A stretch of DNA of 64,000 nucleotides from Hymenochaete sp. R1. Lineage: Eukaryota > Basidiomycota > Agaricomycetes > Hymenochaetales > Hymenochaetaceae. How positions within the stretch are numbered: position 1 is the first letter of the stretch; the number at the start of each line of letters is the position of its first letter. The notes beneath the pieces are model-generated. The model searched no databases. It was not told where the DNA came from and worked only from the letters and a program-made list of their open reading frames with translations. Shown here in pieces: positions 23,713-37,483 of the stretch. Position numbers and translations under genes: made by a program. The DNA is taken from NCBI GenBank assembly GCA_019400425.1, contig JAFREE010000010.1, forward strand, positions 302,654-366,653. The letters run 5' to 3'.

Positions 23713-25460
23713 ATGGCAGCTCACAGTCACTCAGTCTCAGCCTCTTTTCCTTCGTCCTTCTCATCTCCGGCATCCACTTTCGCATCAGACCCCAGCACGT
23801 CCTCGACATTTTTTTACACTGCGCTCGCAATCGTCGTTTCCCTTCTGGCTCTGGAGCAGTGGGTATATCGCTACAAGAAAGGCTCACTTCCTGGCCCGAA
23901 ATGGACGATACCTATCATTGGAAAATTTGCCGACTCGTTGAACCCGTCTTTGCAGGGTTATATTAAGCAGTGGAACTCCGGCGCTCTTAGCGCTCTCAGC
24001 GTATTCAACATGTGAGTAAATATATGATACTACTTGTAGAAACTTGTGCTGATTCTTGTAGCTTCATTGTTATGGCGGCGAAGAACGAGTTCTCGCTGAA
24101 AATTCTCAACACACCCCAAAATGCCGAGCCTTGTCTTGTCAATTCCGCGAAATCAATCTTGCTACCTGACAACTGGTGAGGGGAACAAATTTGCTATAGT
24201 ATCAGCTCCGTTACTCACATTTCATCAGGGTCTTCCTTAACGGCAAAGCCCATGTCGAGTATCGTAAAGGCTTGAACATCCTTTTTACTCGTCAGGCTCT
24301 CAGGTATGGCTCTTTGTAGTCAAGCAAGGCATTTATGCTGACTAGGAAACACAGTATCTATTGCCATATCCAGGATGTTGTGACTCGCAAGCATTACAAG
24401 AAATGGCTCGAGAACGCTGCAAAGGATCCCTCTGCTCAACCAATCATGTTCCCCGCTCGCGACATGAACATGGATACGTCTCTTCGCATTTTCTGCGGTG
24501 ATCACATTCCCGAAGAAGCCGTGCAGGAGATTAGCGACAAGTACTGGCTCATCTCGAAAGCTCTTGAACTCGTCAACTTCCCGTTGGCTTTGCCCGGTAC
24601 GAAGGTGTACAAGGCTATCCAGGCTCGCAAGGTGGCCCTAAAATGGCTTGCTCATGCTGCCTGTGAGAGCAAGAAGAGCATGGCTGCTGGCAATGAGCCT
24701 CAGTGCATGCTTGACGCTTGGATCCGTGAGATCAGCAGTCCGGAATACAAAGGACGCAATGAGTTCAGCGATCGTGAAATGGCGATGGTTCTCTTCTCGT
24801 TCCTCTTCGCCAGTCAAGATGCTATGTCAAGTGGTCTTATTTATGGGTTCCAGCATCTGGCCGACCGTCCCGAACTTCTTGCAAAAATCAGGGCCGAGTC
24901 CGATGCCATTCGTGGATCAGATCCTGAAGCACCTCTGACCTTGGAAATGCTCGACCAGATGACATACCTAAAAGCGTTCATTAAGGAGAGTTTACGCTTG
25001 AAACCTCCTGTCACTATGGTTCCCTACCGCTGCACGAAGGCTTTCAACATTAGTCCCGACTACATCGTCCCGGCGAACAGCATGCTTATCCCGTCTATAT
25101 ACCCCTCTTTGCACGATCCGTCCGTCTACCCAGAGCCTGATCAACTGAAGCCGGAGCGCTGGATGGATTCCGAAAGCTCAGCGAACACAAACCCGCGTAA
25201 TTATCTTGTCTTCGGTTACGGTCCGCACCGCTGCATCGGCATCGAGTATGTTTACATGAACATCGCAATTTGCTTGTCGGACGCTGTTACCTTCCTGGAG
25301 TGGGAGCATGAGAAGACGCCTTTGAGCGAGGAGATCGAGTAAGTCATTGATTATTTCCTTGTTAACGAAGGGTGCTCATAAATTCTATTCTAGGATGATT
25401 TGCACTATCTTCCCCAAAGACGGCTGTAAACTAAAGATACGCCCCAGGCAGCGCTCGTAA
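23713..25460 (+). CDS. ERG5: Sterol C-22 desaturase, cytochrome P450 CYP61 (ERG5)
   Basis: The start ATG at 23713 is followed by a Ser-rich leader and one N-terminal membrane anchor (FFYTALAIVVSLLALEQWVY), then the proline-rich hinge GSLPGPKWTIPIIGKF. P450 landmarks follow: I-helix region FSFLFASQDAMSSGL, ExxR motif KESLR, the PERW block (LKPERWMD) and the heme-binding loop FGYGPHRCIG with the axial Cys. The last exon ends KIRPRQRS. ERG5 introduces the C22-C23 double bond in ergosterol synthesis on the ER membrane. Four introns are near 24013-24060, 24178-24229, 24304-24352 and 25341-25394. The protein is about 520 aa, the usual length. Confidence 0.95.
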
Positions 25461-25809
25461 CGGTCATTCCCATCCCGAACCATCCTTTCTTTATCCTGTT
25501 TTTATGTTTCTAACTAATGGAATGAACTACTCGTACATGGTTTTGACTGGACGTGTTCTACAATTGAATCCCCTGGCATTGAGACCAGATAGCCACTGAC
25601 GGAAATGAATGGACTCTTCTGTAACAATGAGAGAGTGGTGAAGGTATGAAGCTCGTCTAAAGACTTAAAATGATTGTGTATCATACAATGCGACTTAAGA
25701 GATACAGTTATCTGTACTAGACGACAAGGAAACACAAAACCCCGTAAAGTCATGAAAGACATCAAAACGTGAAGTCCCAAAGGTCTCGAACACAAATCCT
25801 TTTATAACT
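25461..25809. other. Convergent intergenic region, no gene seen
   Basis: The 3' ends of ERG5 (plus) and the CBM19-like gene (minus) face each other here. No further feature was found. Confidence 0.45.
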
Positions 25810-27307
25810 TTAATTCCCGCCATCGTTGGTCACAGTGAACTGAAATGAGCGGACTCAGACACGGACAAACGCAGTAGCAGAAAGTTATGAACACGCACGT
25901 ATACCATGTCATCCAATGAACCGTGTTGTGCGACAGCCACGAGGACAGGCTGGTGGTTTGCCGCGCTGTTGATGGTCGACATTCTATAAGTCCCTTCGGG
26001 AAGCCCATCCGTCACATCGACGGAAAGCACGCCGTTTTGGGCTGCTTCGTTTAGGCCCTTGAAAAAGGTGAACTTCGTAGGATCTGCATAGTGAAAGAAA
26101 AGGAGCGAGAAATTTAATTTTCAGAACGGAAAAAAAAAGGATGATGATACTGACCCGTGGCTTGAGTGTCTTCCAGTCCGTTGATCTTTTCAATCACAAC
26201 GTGTGAATGCCCGATGATATTCCCATCGTCGTTCACGTTCTGCGGGGCCGAGAAATAGTTCGCGTTCGCGTTGACGAAATTGCCTGTCGCGAGCTTTTTG
26301 ATTGCGAGTTTGACGGTGAACGTCTGGTTCGGCTTAATTTTGTCCAAGTTCTTAGGGTTCTGGAACTTGGCCGAAGGCATGTTCGAGGTGGATGCGATAA
26401 CGCCCATGGGTGCACTGCGTGTAATGAGCGAGGTATTAGCATGGGGATAGTCATCACACAAAGGCCATCTCTTACGCATTGCAGGATCCACTTTTAACTT
26501 GCTGTCCATTAGTGAGCTGCTTGTTGGTAGTCGCACAGAAGTTAATGAAGTTGTTTGAGGAAGTTGCCGAGGCAACTTGGTTCTCCGCTGGATCCTGTTG
26601 GCCATCCTTTTCGAACCCTTTCTGGACGAGAGACTTATCAAGGCACAACGAGTTCTGGAGGTCGCCCGATGATGATGAAGTGGACGATGCTGCAGAAGCC
26701 GTTGAACTCGAAGATTTCGTGCTGGCGCTCGACGACGAAACTTTAGAAGTCGAGGAGTCGTTTGATCCGTTCGAACTGGTGGAGTTGGAACCTGTATTAC
26801 CGTTGCTACCACTGCCACTGTCATTGCCGCCATCGCTACTACCAGTAGCACCGGTAGCCGCTATACGAGCATCGACATCTGATTGTGTGGTACAGGTGAT
26901 AGAAGTTCCTGCGCTGTTGACAAGCGGTAACGCTGCGCATCTAAGAAAGAAGATATATCAGTACGAATAATCATAGTACTGTTCAATCGAAATATAAGCT
27001 GACATTAATCCATTTCCGCATGACTGCAAGGTATACTTTCCGCCGACACATTGCGCAAACTCTTGATTGACGCAAGCATTTTCGCCATCGTTACAAGACG
27101 AATCTGCTGTGAGAGTGGAGAACTGCGTGCTGTAGGTGTTTGACAAAAGCGGTCAGATGATGTAAAGAGAAGTATACAAGAAACAGCTTACTTTTGGTTG
27201 ATCGCGTCTTCACCGTTTTGCAAGGCAAAGGACGACGTCTGCGGAGCTGGCCTTGCAGCTACGACGGACAAGAAGGACAAAGCGAGAGAAACAACGAACG
27301 TTTTCAT
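25810..27307 (-). CDS. Secreted CBM19-like protein with Ser-rich linker and C-terminal domain
   Basis: It starts with a signal peptide (MKTFVVSLALSFLSVVAARP). A Cys-rich module follows (SSCNDGENACVNQEFAQCVG, LQSCGNGL, then after an intron AALPLVNSAGTSITCTT and DVDARIAA), which fits chitin-binding family 19. A long Gly/Asn/Ser linker leads to a C-terminal domain of about 200 aa (QKGFEKDGQQD, QTFTVKLAIKKLATGNFVN, SHVVIEKINGLEDTQ, VTDGLPEGTYR, PVLVAVAQHGSLDDMVY). I place a last intron from GTGCGT after MVY to TTTCAG, so the protein ends FTVTNDGGN at 25810; without it the ending would be a less plausible hydrophobic tail at 25830. It is probably extracellular and wall-associated. The role of the C-terminal domain is unknown to me. 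Confidence 0.78.
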
Positions 27308-27737
27308 GATCATAAGCTAGGTGATTAAGAATACACGAGGAGGATACCAGATCGTCACTTGAAAGGGAGAGAAAATAAAATGAATCCAGTCACAACAGCC
27401 CAGCCAGCTAGAGCCTGAAATTTGAGAACGCGAAAAAGCAGAGATAGAAACAGAGAGGGCGACGGAGGATTTTGAGAATAAGATATCTTGGCATGGCTTT
27501 ATAGTCATTTTGCGTGGCTTGGAGAACAATGGGCTCGGTAGACCAACATGGTTGCACATGAAGTCCAGGCGTAAAGTGCATGACAATAAAGCTGAAAACC
27601 GAGATGGAAGGGTGAGCCCCGGAGCTTTGTTACCATCCTCCATCCTCAAGTTTGTCGTCCATTGTCCTCCGGTATAAAAGCCTCTTAATTTTCCCTTCCC
27701 GTTTGTATTTCAACAGTACAAGCGCCCAAGTCGACCA
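27308..27737. other. Intergenic region with TATA box
   Basis: It contains the promoter of the CBM19-like gene on the minus strand. A TATA motif at 27673-27680 serves the plus strand. Confidence 0.45.
27673..27680 (+). promoter_or_regulatory. TATA box upstream of the 27738 ORF
   Basis: TATAAAAG lies 65 bases before the ATG at 27738, a spacing that suits a real promoter with a short leader. Confidence 0.45.
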
Positions 27738-28094
27738 ATGAGGTCAATCCGACGATGCTTTACCACGGTCCTGATCCCCCTGCATTCCGCCCGTCCTGTC
27801 AAACGTCAGCGTATCCCTCGACGAGCAACGGCGCTGCACAAAAAATCTGTGATGAAAGGCAGATTCCGTCAATTGAAGAAGGAAGTGATGGTGGTTACAA
27901 TCACAGAAGCAGACACAAACCATTTCTTGCGCGCGGTGGACCTGAACTTCCTGAGAATTGGAGGGCCCAAGGCAAACGGCGACAACATGAATTCATTCCT
28001 TTCACTGCTGATTCCCAAAAATAATCCACAACGTAGCTCAATCCTCGTTTCTCGTCCAAATGTCCAGTCTCGCTCTGTAAGAAGCTCTGCATAA
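27738..28094 (+). CDS. Hypothetical basic ORF, 118 aa
   Basis: This ATG-started open frame lies 65 bases after a TATA box. It begins MRSIRRCFTTVLIPLHSARP and is rich in Arg and Lys early on, which could suit a mitochondrial targeting sequence. A second frame starting at ATG 27755 is open for 89 codons over the same stretch, so the true frame is uncertain. No family was recognised. It may be non-coding. Confidence 0.25.
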   Translation: MRSIRRCFTTVLIPLHSARPVKRQRIPRRATALHKKSVMKGRFRQLKKEVMVVTITEADTNHFLRAVDLNFLRIGGPKANGDNMNSFLSLLIPKNNPQRSSILVSRPNVQSRSVRSSA

Positions 28095-28298
28095 CGGTTT
28101 TCATATCAGATGGCGCGACATCCTGGAACCGCCCCTCTGACGAGCCCGACACCGGCCCGAAAGGGCTGAAACGATAAGCAGCACACTCTGCCCGGCCTAA
28201 ACAGACCTTCGTGGGCCTATTCTCGTCTTCGCATCGCTGCATCGATCACCATAGAAGGGACAAGTCTTTACCACCTGCTGTCGTGTAGAGTTAGAATC

Positions 28299-29348
28299 AT
28301 GACGCTCCATACGATCACGGTAGACGGAGTGAGTCGTTTTGCATACATTCTCAACCACCACACCAACTCACTTCTTACTCGAAATACGAAATACATTATT
28401 AGGTCCTGTTTGATATGGACGGGTGCCTATTTTCTCTCTCTGTATAATCATACTGTGTTGAACGATTCACAGCACCCTCTTAGATTCGACACCAGGTGTG
28501 TTGACGACCTGGCGCGCGTTTGGCAAGCAGTACAACTTCGACGGTGATGAAGTAGCCCATGCAACTCACGGCAGAAGACTTTACGATACCTTGAAGGAAT
28601 ACTGCGGCATCGAAGACGAGAAGACCCTCCTTGTGAGCTTATCGCCTGCTGCTTGTACTCGACGTAGCTTAGATAACTTATCTGGTTGAAAGGCAGAAGT
28701 GGAGCGCTTCGAGGCGGAGATCCTCAAAGGTGGTCCCGTACCTCTTCCTGGTTCCATCGACCTGATCAAGCAAGTGCGTTTCCCGATTTAATATTCGAAA
28801 GGGAAGTTTAAATTTCGTTTGTAGATTCAAGCGGGAAATGCTTCGGTTGAGGCTCAGAAGCATTCATGGACGATTGTTACCTCCGGATCCAGCTTCTACG
28901 CGCCTCGTGCATTGGAAGCTTGCGGGGTATGATTACTTCTCGAATTCCTTTTTCATCATGAAGAAACTTATCACTCTCAAGATCCCTTTGCCTCCGATAA
29001 AAACTATCACCTCAAATGATGTGCAGCGCGGAAAGCCGCACCCCGACCCTTACCTCGAGGGTTCGAAGCTCATCGGTGTTCCTGCCAACAATTGTTTGGT
29101 TATCGAGGATGCGCCTTCTGGCATCAATGCAGGAGCAGCTGCTGGTGCAAGGACACTTGCTGTCTGCACTTCGCATACGAAGGAAGCCATCTTAGCGAAG
29201 TCAAAACCTGACTTCATCGTGAAGGATCTAACAACGTAAATTTTTACTTCTTAGTGACATATGGAAATGTATCTAATGTTTTGACAGGGTTTCTGCTACA
29301 TGGACGAACGGAAAGCTAGAATTCACAATAGACGAAATGGATAGCTAA
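28299..29348 (+). CDS. HAD-superfamily phosphatase, glycerol-1-phosphatase (GPP/HOR2)-like
   Basis: The short first exon encodes MTLHTITVDG. The next exons supply the catalytic loop VLFDMDG joined to TLLDSTPGV, giving the HAD DxDGTLLDS motif. Other blocks are AFGKQYNFDGDEVAHATHGR, GSIDLIKQI, WTIVTSGSSFYAPRALEACG (motif II Thr/Ser), KGKPHPDPY-type RGKPHPDPYLEG (motif III Lys), and VIEDAPSGINAGAAAGA (motif IV acids). Yeast Gpp1/Hor2 dephosphorylate glycerol-3-phosphate during glycerol production, and close relatives act on 2-deoxyglucose-6-phosphate, so the exact substrate is inferred. Introns are near 28329-28401, 28421-28470, 28634-28691 and later. The protein is about 240 aa. Confidence 0.8.
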
Positions 29349-29522
29349 TGACGAAAGGGGAGCTGAACCTGATACATAGCTATTGGCTCAAAGTGACTAT
29401 AGACGGTGATTTTAAGTGGCGAATGACAAATAGAGAAAATAAAGACGAAAACAGCTGAAAATACTGGCGAGCAAGAGTGAAAAGTCGAAGGAAGTAAACC
29501 TTGGTCGGATGAAACGCATACT

Positions 29523-32193
29523 CTACTTGGCCATGGGTTCGTCAATGGAATCTCTTCGGGGACCAAGGCCTTCTGGGATGCCAAACGTTACTGTTGACAT
29601 CTGTGCTTCTTGTACACTCCATGTACTTCCGTATATATGGTGCATAACTTCATCTCTAGACTTCGATTTTGTAGGTGGACAAGTGCGGAAACCAAAAAGG
29701 TGAGCCAGCGTTTTGAAGCAAGAGGTAGGTGCCACCGAGGCCAGTGAGACATGCGAGCGGCAGACTGGGGGAGCGGGTGTGTAACCTATACCGTTGCCCG
29801 TCTGTACGATACCAGGAGGAAGATTAAGAGCCCCGCATGATACAGAACTTGCACAACCTGTTTTATACTTCCCGGAAACTGTACTTTTTTTCTGTTTGTT
29901 TCTTTTGATGCTCAGATCGCTGATGATGGAAACCATAGACTTTCGATGCCGAAGTGATGTCGCGTCATTGCTAGACCCGAAAGTGCGCCTTTTCCGCAGT
30001 TTACGTGGCCGAGAACTCTCATGAAGGCTGAGTTGCGAGGTGGAATAACAAAGATCGAGGAAATCAGATGCTTTTGCCACTGCCCGGGATTCCTTAGAGA
30101 AGTACACAGATGGGCTCTTTAAGATGCTTCGCATAGGTTTCTTCTCGACCGGACGTTCGATAACATCATCCTGTAGGTCAGGCGTGATCGGGAACTCGTC
30201 AAGTTGTGGGGTTATCGGCGAAGACCAGCGATCCCAGACGAATGTGAAACCGTCGAAAAGAGAAGAGTCAGCATCGTCAACAACGCCGGATCCGCTCGGA
30301 TCTGAATCATCGAGTGTTGATATATAATCTTCATTAATATCGAATAGATCGATTTCGTCTCCATAGGGAATGTGCGGCACTGGATGAGGGATGAGGGGCA
30401 GTAAGTATCTGGCAGATACTTCAGTACTTACCTGGATAATCCTTGGACTTCACCTGTTCCCAATGTCTAATCGTGAGTCAGCCTATAAAGTCTAGAACAA
30501 ATATAATCCTCCATACATGCCAGCGAAATAGTCATGACTCTTTATATCTTCAGTGCTCGGCCGAAGCTGTGGGTTTCTTTCTAGGCACTACTAACAATCA
30601 GCATGCTTCTCTTGTATATTCGGAACTCTCTTACTTTCTTGATGAGACTCCACTCTGAAAGAGGGACCACTTCAGATGGATGGCCAGGTTCCTGCCCGCG
30701 GAGAATACGCTTCTGCATGATGAGAAGAGGATCCAATTCGTCTCGTTCCATGAATGGATGCTAAAAATTACTTTCAATGATGCACTTTTATACTCACTTA
30801 TAAGGACAAACCTGGCCGAAGTGCATCAAACAGAGAAGGATGCCGAAACTCCAAATGTCGACAGCACAATCGTATGTCCATCCCAATATTCTCTCGGGAC
30901 TTTCATACATCTTATTTCCGCATGCAGACGTAGCGCCGTCCGAGTTCTCTAGCATTTTGGCACAGCTGAAGTTGGTCAAGACGACATGTCCATCCGAGGC
31001 AATCATGATATTCTGGGCCGTGACGTCTCTATGGACTATATCGAGTTCGTGCAGGTATGAGATTGCTTCAATCTAGGGAGAATACTCAGAATAAGATAGC
31101 AGTTCGAATATCACAAAACCTTACGTACCACTTCACTCGCATAAAAACGTGCCTTATCAGCTGAAAATGATCCTTCTCGATCCATGTGTAAAGCAATACT
31201 ACCACCGGGATACGTGTCCTATACGACGTCAGTATACCATAGTGTCGTCTAAACTTGAGGTCGACTTACCAGTACCATATACAGACGAGCCTCATCGTGG
31301 AAACTGCGGTGCAATTTGGGTAAGAACGGAGAGTTGCCTTCCGTGACCGTCCTTAGACACGCCTGCTCATTTCTCATGTGCTTTAACGTATCAGCTGTTG
31401 CAATAGTTCTCTTAGCCAAGGTCTTTATCGCATAAATTCCAAGGTCTGAGCAACTTCGAGCCAGTACGGTCTGTACAAACGGTTCCTTGCCAACGACCTT
31501 CAAGACTTCAAAGTCTCCGATGTCGAACCTCTGGTAAATTAAGAGCCACGTGAGTATGTCCTACCTTCGATTAAGTAACAGACCCACGTTACTGGTATCC
31601 ATATCCAAGAATGATGTCCGCATTCGTGGTTTGGGAGATATGATCATGATTTCCTAAGGGGTGAAGCTTGTGATGAGATTGAAACCGGGAAAGTTAAAGT
31701 TACGATTTAACCTCGATTTCGTCATGTTCCCATTCAGAATCTATATCTTTCAAGTTTGTTATGCTCTGTCAAATCAAAAAATTTCAACTGGTGAGTAACT
31801 GCAGACCATACAACACGACGGATTTGACCCCACCCTGATCTGGAAGCTATCGCGGCGATTCAAACTGTGGCGTGGCACACGCTGGATACCTGCACACCCT
31901 GACTCCCGAAATGGGATAATTGGATCGTTCTGAGAGTGTATCAAGTTACCAAAAGATCTCTTCAGAGTTCTTAAATACAACGACTCCAAGCGTATGCGCG
32001 AGCGACTCACCGAGAAAGGAGCACAGTCCATCTCCACCTGAAGTACGGGAGTCCTGGGAGAGCCGGTGCTGAAGGTATCAGGGGTATCCGGAGTCTGAGT
32101 GATCGTTGGGCTCTACGGATGCGTATGAGGTCCTGTGAGCAATTGTTCGTGCGTACGTACGAGAGAGAAACGGCTGCTTCGGTGCGATTGCAT
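29523..32193 (-). CDS. AGC-like protein kinase with degenerate DFG, probable pseudokinase
   Basis: The first exon is MQSHRSSRFSL (ATG at 32193). An acidic leader follows (TPDTPDTFSTGSPRTPVLQ, DSEWEHDEIE, RTSFLDMDTSNV). The kinase domain starts FDIGDFEVLKVVGKEPFVQT; its glycine loop reads GKEPFVQ, lacking the second and third Gly. The VAIK lysine is present (YAIKTLAK). The catalytic loop is HRDVTAQN, with Asp and Asn but without the usual Lys-Pro-Glu. The DFG position is NFS (VVLTNFSCAKML), so the Mg-binding Asp is lost. YESPERILG replaces the APE motif. The last exon adds about 285 aa without a domain I know, partly Ser-rich. It is likely a signalling scaffold or a weak kinase. Joins at 30400-30800 are approximate. 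Confidence 0.75.
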
Positions 32194-32515
32194 GGTGCAG
32201 TGCCCTTTGATACCAAAAGTGGCAGAACTTAAAAGAACGCGGCCAGACCACTCTAGTTCAGTCGGAGGGCTTAAGCACAAAATTCAGTATTTTGTGGAGA
32301 ATAATCAAGAAGATAATGTAATAAAACGAAGGATATGGTATGGGGTGAAAGAGAAAGAAGGAAGTTCAAATTGGAGTGGAGGGACATTCTTGACTTTTAA
32401 TTTGTTCATGTTTGTTCCCTCAAACATATACAAGTAATAACGGGACCCACATGGAATAAAGCGAAAGCGATCGAAAAGCCGGAAATAAGCATTTATGTAT
32501 GAGCCTCTCCTCGCC
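32194..32515. other. Intergenic region, no gene seen
   Basis: This is the promoter of the kinase-like gene and the terminator side of the Sas2-like gene, both on the minus strand. Nothing else is supported. Confidence 0.45.
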
Positions 32516-35059
<2,544 letters not shown>

Positions 35060-35370
35060 TACAGACAGAGGTCATGGGAGCAAATAGTATGAATGAGAAC
35101 GCAGAATTACTGGGTAATACTCGAGAGTGGAATGGCTTAAGAATTTTACAATGGCCATGCTGATCTTATTCAAACAAGGAAGGTTCGCTTAACGTCGGAC
35201 GGCATACAACCACATGTACTTATACTTCATACTCACAAAATCGGACGTTCACAGTATCATGAGTTAATGAAACAATATCGCTGACGGGCAAAAGCATGTC
35301 ATATGATCGCAGTGAGGTCGTATGCATAGACATAGGGTACAGAATGGGTGATATGTGGAAAGCATTACAT
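35060..35370. other. Intergenic region, no gene seen
   Basis: It is the promoter of the Sas2-like gene and the 3' flank of RPL19. No supported feature was found. Confidence 0.45.
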
Positions 35371-36082
35371 TTACTGTTGTACGGGGGCGTCGTGCTCGAT
35401 CGCAATGATAGCCTGTCTCTTCTCCTGAACACGGGCCTGGCGACGCTCACGGGCAGCCTACAAATACAATGTTAGAGCATACCCAGAAAAAGCTGAAAGC
35501 TTCACATACCTTGTTCTTGACGCGACGGGCCTCCATCTGGTCACTAAGAACCTTGGTACGGGTCTTCTCTGCCTTTGCCTTGTGGATGTATTCCATCAAA
35601 ACACGTTTGTTCTTGAAGACGTTACCCTTCGACTTGAGGTAAAGGGCATGATAGCTACGGAGATTGTGCGAGCATGATCAATGATCAACTTAAACAAGAA
35701 CTCTATGAACACAGGCCACTGCTCACAGGTGCTTGTCAATCTTCCCCGCCTCACGGTACTTCCTCAGCAACCGCCTAAGCACACGTTGTCTCCTCATCCA
35801 TAACACCTTCGATGGCATACGAGCGTCTTTCGTTCCCTTCCTTTTACCGTATCCAGTGTGCCGACCCTTGCGTTTCGCAGCATGAAGATCACGGGTGCGA
35901 GCCATCGAGTGGACAGTCGTGGGCTTAACGATGATACGGCCATCCTTAATGAGCTTTTTGACGTGGGTGCGGGAGTTGGCGTTACCGATTTCTGACTGTT
36001 CAGCGGGGTCGAGCCAGATCTTGCGCTTGCCGACGCCAGAGACGGAGGCGGCGAGCCTTTTTTGAGAGCGGAGATTGACCAT
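35371..36082 (-). CDS. RPL19: 60S ribosomal protein L19 (eL19)
   Basis: Three exons give about 196 aa: [20 protein letters not shown], then [71 protein letters not shown], and the C-terminal basic helix ending [15 protein letters not shown] with TAA at 35371. All are classic eL19 blocks of the large cytosolic ribosomal subunit. Introns are near 35459-35510 and 35655-35728. The ATG at 36082 is one base downstream of a 5' UTR intron acceptor. Confidence 0.96.
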
Positions 36083-36083
36083 A

Positions 36084-36144
36084 CTATTAAACTGGCGTAA
36101 ACCAACGTTGAAGCAAGACGACGGTGAACTCAAGGTCCACTCAC
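36084..36144 (-). other. 5' UTR intron of RPL19
   Basis: A GTGAGT donor at 36144 and a TTTAATAG acceptor ending at 36084 bound a 61-base intron. The exon resumes one base before the start ATG. Leader introns are common in ribosomal protein genes. The upstream exon (about 36145-36190) has no ATG in frame. Confidence 0.65.
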
Positions 36145-36190
36145 CTTGTTCTTGAGGATGTCGACGTCGGCGAGGGTGGGTGCGTGACTA

Positions 36191-37483
36191 ATGGTAAAGG
36201 GTGAATCGGGAAACTGCTATACAGTTGTTTGTCACATGTCCATCGTTTTTGGTCAGAAATTGTTTGCATTTCTTTGGGCCAAAATTAGCCACATTTACTC
36301 AAGCTTTTCGGCTCGGCGTGATAAGTAAGTCCCCACTCCGCAATGATACGCAACCCGATTTCAAACTCCTCCGAAATGAAAGTCAGCCGCTAGTTTCCAT
36401 TGCAGTTATTTGAGTGTTTCAAACTTCATCATTATTGGATTGTTTTGCGTCAAAAGTACGGCGCCACATCAGGTTTGATTTTATACTCTTTTAGATACTG
36501 CCCATCTCACGGCAGTCGCGGAGGGCACGTTCAAAAAGAGACTTTGCGAATGGCAAAAAGTACGCCAGATATGCTGGCCACGATTTGGAAGTTCAGGGAT
36601 TTGAAAGAGTTCTCGTTGCGCGAGCAACTGAATAGGGCCGAGCTGCGCGTGTGCATGTATCGAGAAGTGGGATCGCACGGAGAGCACGGGGTAAGCGAAG
36701 AGCACACATATAGAGTTAAGGGTAACCGATCAGGTGTCAATTTTTCTTCCCGGAGGCATGCTTGAGGCGAAGACAAACGTGTCTGGCTGAGGGAGTGGGA
36801 GGAAGGAGGCAGAAACGGACGCGTGGCAAGGGAGCGTGATGTTCGGGCAATGATTATGCCGTTTACGTGGCTACGCCGAGGTTTCTGAGGACTAAAATTT
36901 CAGGATCGAGTTTCGAGTCTACAAGGGACATGGGCAAAGGAAAGGAAGGGACTGAGACTGAGATGGATTCTTCTGGAGAGTGTAGTAATACTAATAGTAT
37001 CGGTTCTGAGTGAGTGGCTGTGGCTGAAGGGAAGGGGCGATGACTAAGCCTTTGTTTTCCCACGGGGGTTAAGAGTATAGTATGCGTTTGAGTTGAGAAA
37101 GAGAGAGCAGGATCCGACGAGCTCAGCTGCCGCCTCTTTGCTTCTTAATTGTCAACCTCCATCTCCTCCTTCCTCAGGCTCCCTCCTTTGCCGTCGCCCA
37201 TCTTCCACCGACCTCCTCTGCCGCCCACGAGGAAGGGGTCTTCTCCTTTGAAGATCACCTTCTCTTTACTCTCTTCTTACGAAGTCTATCTCCCTGGCAC
37301 CCCTCTTTCCCATACCCCCCTGCACCATGGTCTCTCTCTGATTCATACTCCCATCTATATCCTCGCCTTTCATCTCCCAATCGCTTCCCTCCAACCGAAC
37401 TTTGCTTAAGCAAACAGCACGCATTTCTTCTCCCTGCCGCCGTATACACTTTTCACCCCTACCACTCGCTTCCCTTCAGCACC
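36191..37483. other. Long intergenic region with CT-rich leader
   Basis: About 1.3 kb separate RPL19 and the divergent Hal4-like kinase. Positions 37140-37480 are strongly pyrimidine-rich, as in promoters or long leaders of regulated fungal genes. An open frame at 36400-36765 lacks recognisable protein features and an ATG start. No RNA gene is evident. Confidence 0.5.

Noticed and set aside
26114..26851. 245-codon minus-strand frame, Arg/Thr-rich
   Set aside because: It is another frame of the CBM19-like gene; the Ser-linker and C-terminal domain frame is the real one.
36400..36765. 121-codon frame upstream of the Hal4-like kinase
   Set aside because: It has no ATG start, no known motif, and lies in a probable promoter or leader.
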